NCBI GenBank assembly: GCA_002382495.1
Contig: DFXW01000030.1
Span: forward strand, 1 to 42,712
Reading direction: 5' to 3'
DNA length: 42,712 nucleotides
DNA from: Flavobacterium sp. UBA4098
GTDB lineage: Bacteria; Bacteroidota; Bacteroidia; Flavobacteriales; Flavobacteriaceae
A program made the translations under genes and the position numbers. Below, piece by piece: positions 40,308-42,712 of the stretch (positions within the stretch are counted from its first letter, which is position 1; each line of letters opens with the position of its first letter). A model generated the notes under the pieces. The model was not told the DNA's origin, did not search any database, and saw only the letters and a program-made list of their open reading frames with translations.

Positions 40308-42712
40308 TTAATACGCATAATCAAATTGAACACGATCGTTTGAAACCAATGTATAACTATTATTATTTGCAGCAGTATATGTTACTGTTACACCGCTCAC
40401 TGTATATGCGCCATTCTTAATTCTTGTTCCATTAATGTACATAAATACTTTTGCGCCTAATGGAGTTTGAGCAAGTGTAAACGTAGCAGTTGCACCTGTC
40501 TGTGTGGTTACATTAACCTCCTCATTGTTTAATCTTATTGCAGACTTTACATAAGCGGTTGTTGCTAATGCAGTTGAATTATCAGTTGCTGCTTGAGTAA
40601 CTCCAATGGTACCAGTTGGTAAAGAAGGTGTTCCTGAAAATGATGGAGAAGCCGATAACACCAAATTACCTGTTCCCGTTGAGGTAGTTACACCCGTTCC
40701 TCCACTTGATACAGGAACTGTTGATAATGAAATGGTAGTACCAGAGATACTTAATGGACTAGTCGCAGTTGAAACACCTGTCACAGGTGCTGCAGACCAA
40801 CTTGGTAAACCAGAAGCCAATGTTAATATTTGACCATCTAACCCTTTTGCTAATAAACTAGTAGCACCGGCAGCTGTTTGATATGGAATTGAACCAGCCA
40901 CACCACCAGCAATATTAGTAGCAGTTGAGGAAGATGTAGCTGCAGTTCCATAACCCTGACCCACATTCCAGAAATAATTAGTTCCGTCGTAGTAGAAGTT
41001 AATGATGTCTTTAGCTCCTGCCGCCGTAGATAAGGCAATGGTCGTGGTAGAGGTGGATCCTAATACTTTGTTAGCCGTAGAAGGCAGGTTTAAGGTTCTC
41101 CCTCCTGTGCCATCTTGTGTCACCACTAAGGTTCCATAAGAACCAGCAGGTAAAGTTCCTGAAAAATTTAACGTACGATTACCCACTAAAGTTACCCCTG
41201 CATTTAATCCTAAAGCAGGATTCCAAGAAATAGGGGACCCATCCGTTAAAGTTTGAGGAGTTGATGCATAAATAGGAGCAGTCACAGCGCCACTCGTATT
41301 TACACTTGTCACTGAAGTATTACCTAATTGAATGGTATTACTAGCAGAAACAACTGCACCATTACCAATAGCGGTTGCATTGGTTAAATTATTTGTACCC
41401 ACATTAGCTTGATATCCTAAGGCTGTATTGTTTGATCCCGTTGTGTTCTGAGATAAGGCAGACATACCTATCGCCGTGTTACTTGAGCCTGTCGAATTAT
41501 TTACAGCTGAATTGCTACCTAGTGCACTATTATTTGAACCAGTTGTGCTACTATTTAGTGCATTAAATCCATATGCTGAATTATCAGAACCCGAGGTGTT
41601 TTTGAATAATGACGTTTGTCCAAATGCGCTATTAAAGTATCCATCTAGGTTAGCTGCAAGTGCTTGAGAACCAAATGCATTATTATAATTACCGGTAGTG
41701 TTAGCGTTCAATGCAGCTAAACCTACTACCGTATTATAACTTAGGCCGGAGTTTCCACGGCCTATCCTTATGCCATGCACCGTTAAATCATAGGCTCCTA
41801 GGTTTACCGCGCCAGTTGCGCCTGTATAAGGAACTCCTGAAGATGATGGCGTAGTCCAAGTTAATGTTCCACTTCCTGTTGTAGTAAGGACCTGATTAGA
41901 AGTTCCATGAGTATTTGGATACGTAACGTCTTTTAACGTTAACGTTCCTGAGGTTTTCACATTCGTTATTGCAGTAGTTATGTTCGGATTAGCGACCGTA
42001 CCAATGTCAGTACCATCTGCACCCAATTGAATCGTATTGCTTGCAAAAACCCGAGCGCCATATCCGATGGCAGTCGCATTAGTAAAATTACTCGCATTAA
42101 CTTCTGCCAACGAACCTATTGCAGTATTATAACTTCCTGTTGTATTTATCAACATACTAAACTTACCTATGGCTGTATTATCAGATCCAGTGGTATTATT
42201 TGACAAAGAATTAACCCCTTGAGCTACGTTACCGGTTCCACTTATATTCAAAGCAATAGCGCCATATCCCAACGCGGTATTATTAGACGCTGTATTTTTC
42301 CAAAGGGAATAAGAGCCAACTCCCGTATTTTTAATTCCTGCTATATTTTCATAAAGTGAGTTAAAACCTATAGCTGTATTATCGTTTCCAGTTTGGTTTC
42401 TGCCAAGGGAAAAAGAACCAGAAGCGGTATTACTAGCACCTGTAGTATTAGCAGCAAGTGTCGCATTACCAGTACCCGTATTGTTATTACCTGTTGTATT
42501 AGCCATAAGTGTCGCAGAACCAGTAGCCGAATTATTAGCACCTGTTGTATTAGCCACAAGTGTCCCATAACCAGTAGCCGTATTGTTAGCACCTGTTGTA
42601 TTGGCAGCAAGTGAAGCATAACCAGTAGCCGTATTATTAGCACCTGTGGTATTGGCAGCAAGTGACGCATAACCAGTAGCCGTATTATTAGCACCTGTGG
42701 TATTGGCAGCAA
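40308..42712 (-). CDS. Tail-fibre/adhesin-like repeat protein (N-terminus beyond right edge)
   Basis: The frame is open to the right edge, about 801 codons in the window. The visible N-terminal part is an array of 17-residue repeats (ANTTGANNTATGYASLA type), as in YadA-head-like trimeric fibres. A segment GVPYTGATGAVNLGAYDLTVHG follows, then more repeats (NTTGNYNNAFGSQAL). The C-terminal third has the tail-fibre motif FSGTPSLPTGT with ALATTAYV, and ends VFMYINGTRIKNGAYTVSG to FDYAY. No endosialidase-chaperone domain is present. It is probably a trimeric surface or secreted fibre and heads the visible part of the LamG operon. Confidence 0.8.
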   Translation of the reverse strand, partial: AANTTGANNTATGYASLAANTTGANNTATGYASLAANTTGANNTATGYGTLVANTTGANNSATGSATLMANTTGNNNTGTGNATLAANTTGASNTASGSFSLGRNQTGNDNTAIGFNSLYENIAGIKNTGVGSYSLWKNTASNNTALGYGAIALNISGTGNVAQGVNSLSNNTTGSDNTAIGKFSMLINTTGSYNTAIGSLAEVNASNFTNATAIGYGARVFASNTIQLGADGTDIGTVANPNITTAITNVKTSGTLTLKDVTYPNTHGTSNQVLTTTGSGTLTWTTPSSSGVPYTGATGAVNLGAYDLTVHGIRIGRGNSGLSYNTVVGLAALNANTTGNYNNAFGSQALAANLDGYFNSAFGQTSLFKNTSGSDNSAYGFNALNSSTTGSNNSALGSNSAVNNSTGSSNTAIGMSALSQNTTGSNNTALGYQANVGTNNLTNATAIGNGAVVSASNTIQLGNTSVTSVNTSGAVTAPIYASTPQTLTDGSPISWNPALGLNAGVTLVGNRTLNFSGTLPAGSYGTLVVTQDGTGGRTLNLPSTANKVLGSTSTTTIALSTAAGAKDIINFYYDGTNYFWNVGQGYGTAATSSSTATNIAGGVAGSIPYQTAAGATSLLAKGLDGQILTLASGLPSWSAAPVTGVSTATSPLSISGTTISLSTVPVSSGGTGVTTSTGTGNLVLSASPSFSGTPSLPTGTIGVTQAATDNSTALATTAYVKSAIRLNNEEVNVTTQTGATATFTLAQTPLGAKVFMYINGTRIKNGAYTVSGVTVTYTAANNNSYTLVSNDRVQFDYAY

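Noticed and set aside
42300..42712. CRISPR-like direct repeats
   Set aside because: The 51-bp period is an exact multiple of three, the reading frame is open throughout, and there are no distinct spacers; it is a coding repeat.
42368..42712. A Leu/Ile-rich leftward open frame with internal repeats
   Set aside because: It is an out-of-frame reading of the same 51-bp repeats; the main frame gives a well-known fibre repeat and runs on to conserved motifs.

Overview
The window looks like chromosome of a Flavobacterium-type Bacteroidetes. The DNA is AT-rich, promoters fit the Bacteroidetes -7 consensus TAnnTTTG (repeatedly as TACCTTTGCA), and Shine-Dalgarno sequences are hardly visible. Typical family members are present: a TonB receptor, an MbnP/MbnH-like pair, GSCFA, DUF5522, FISUMP and LamG proteins, and the LemA/TPM trio. 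All assignments come from reading the sequence and recalling families; no search was run.

Region 1 (1-6.5 kb): a leftward operon that looks like a copper-handling locus. In transcription order it holds a small Cys-rich CNGKC protein, an MbnP-like lipoprotein, an MbnH/MauG-like di-haem lipoprotein, a Cys-tagged outer-membrane beta-barrel, a second CNGKC paralogue, and a TonB-dependent receptor that runs off the left edge. A 21-bp palindrome lies upstream of the MbnP-like gene. A divergent Spy/LTXXQ-like periplasmic protein follows.

Region 2 (6.5-23.1 kb): ordinary housekeeping DNA. It holds hemL with a LysM glucosaminidase and a PLP deaminase/desulfhydrase, DUF5522, a DUF4136 lipoprotein, ilvA, GSCFA, alaS, an M23 peptidase, a MerR-like regulator, LemA with two TPM proteins, an SDR, and the GTPases der and era. 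It ends with an initiator tRNA-Met(CAT). Several sharp intrinsic terminators separate the units.

Region 3 (23.0-31.9 kb): an integrative element of 8,801 bp inserted in the initiator tRNA gene. A 63-bp direct repeat of the tRNA 3' portion marks both ends, and the element restores the tRNA and brings its own terminator. It encodes a tyrosine recombinase at the right end, an XRE regulator with a palindromic operator at the left end, a VirE_N primase-like/RecA-type ATPase/HTH protein, two secreted proteins, an HsdR_N-type nuclease-like protein, a small secreted IWQV-repeat protein and a zinc-ribbon protein of unknown function. AATACTGACAG repeats at both ends look like integrase arm sites. Eight TCGTA/TACGA pentamers, mostly at 9-bp spacing, form an iteron-like array beside the primase-helicase gene. 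No capsid, relaxase or conjugation gene is visible, so the element resembles a satellite or a small self-replicating island.

Region 4 (31.9-42.7 kb): a tightly packed leftward operon of secreted surface proteins. First comes a tail-fibre-like protein with 17-residue repeats (5' end outside the window), then a mosaic Ig/LamG/FISUMP protein, a double-LamG protein and four smaller LamG proteins. Nearly identical gene junctions point to tandem duplication and possible recombination.
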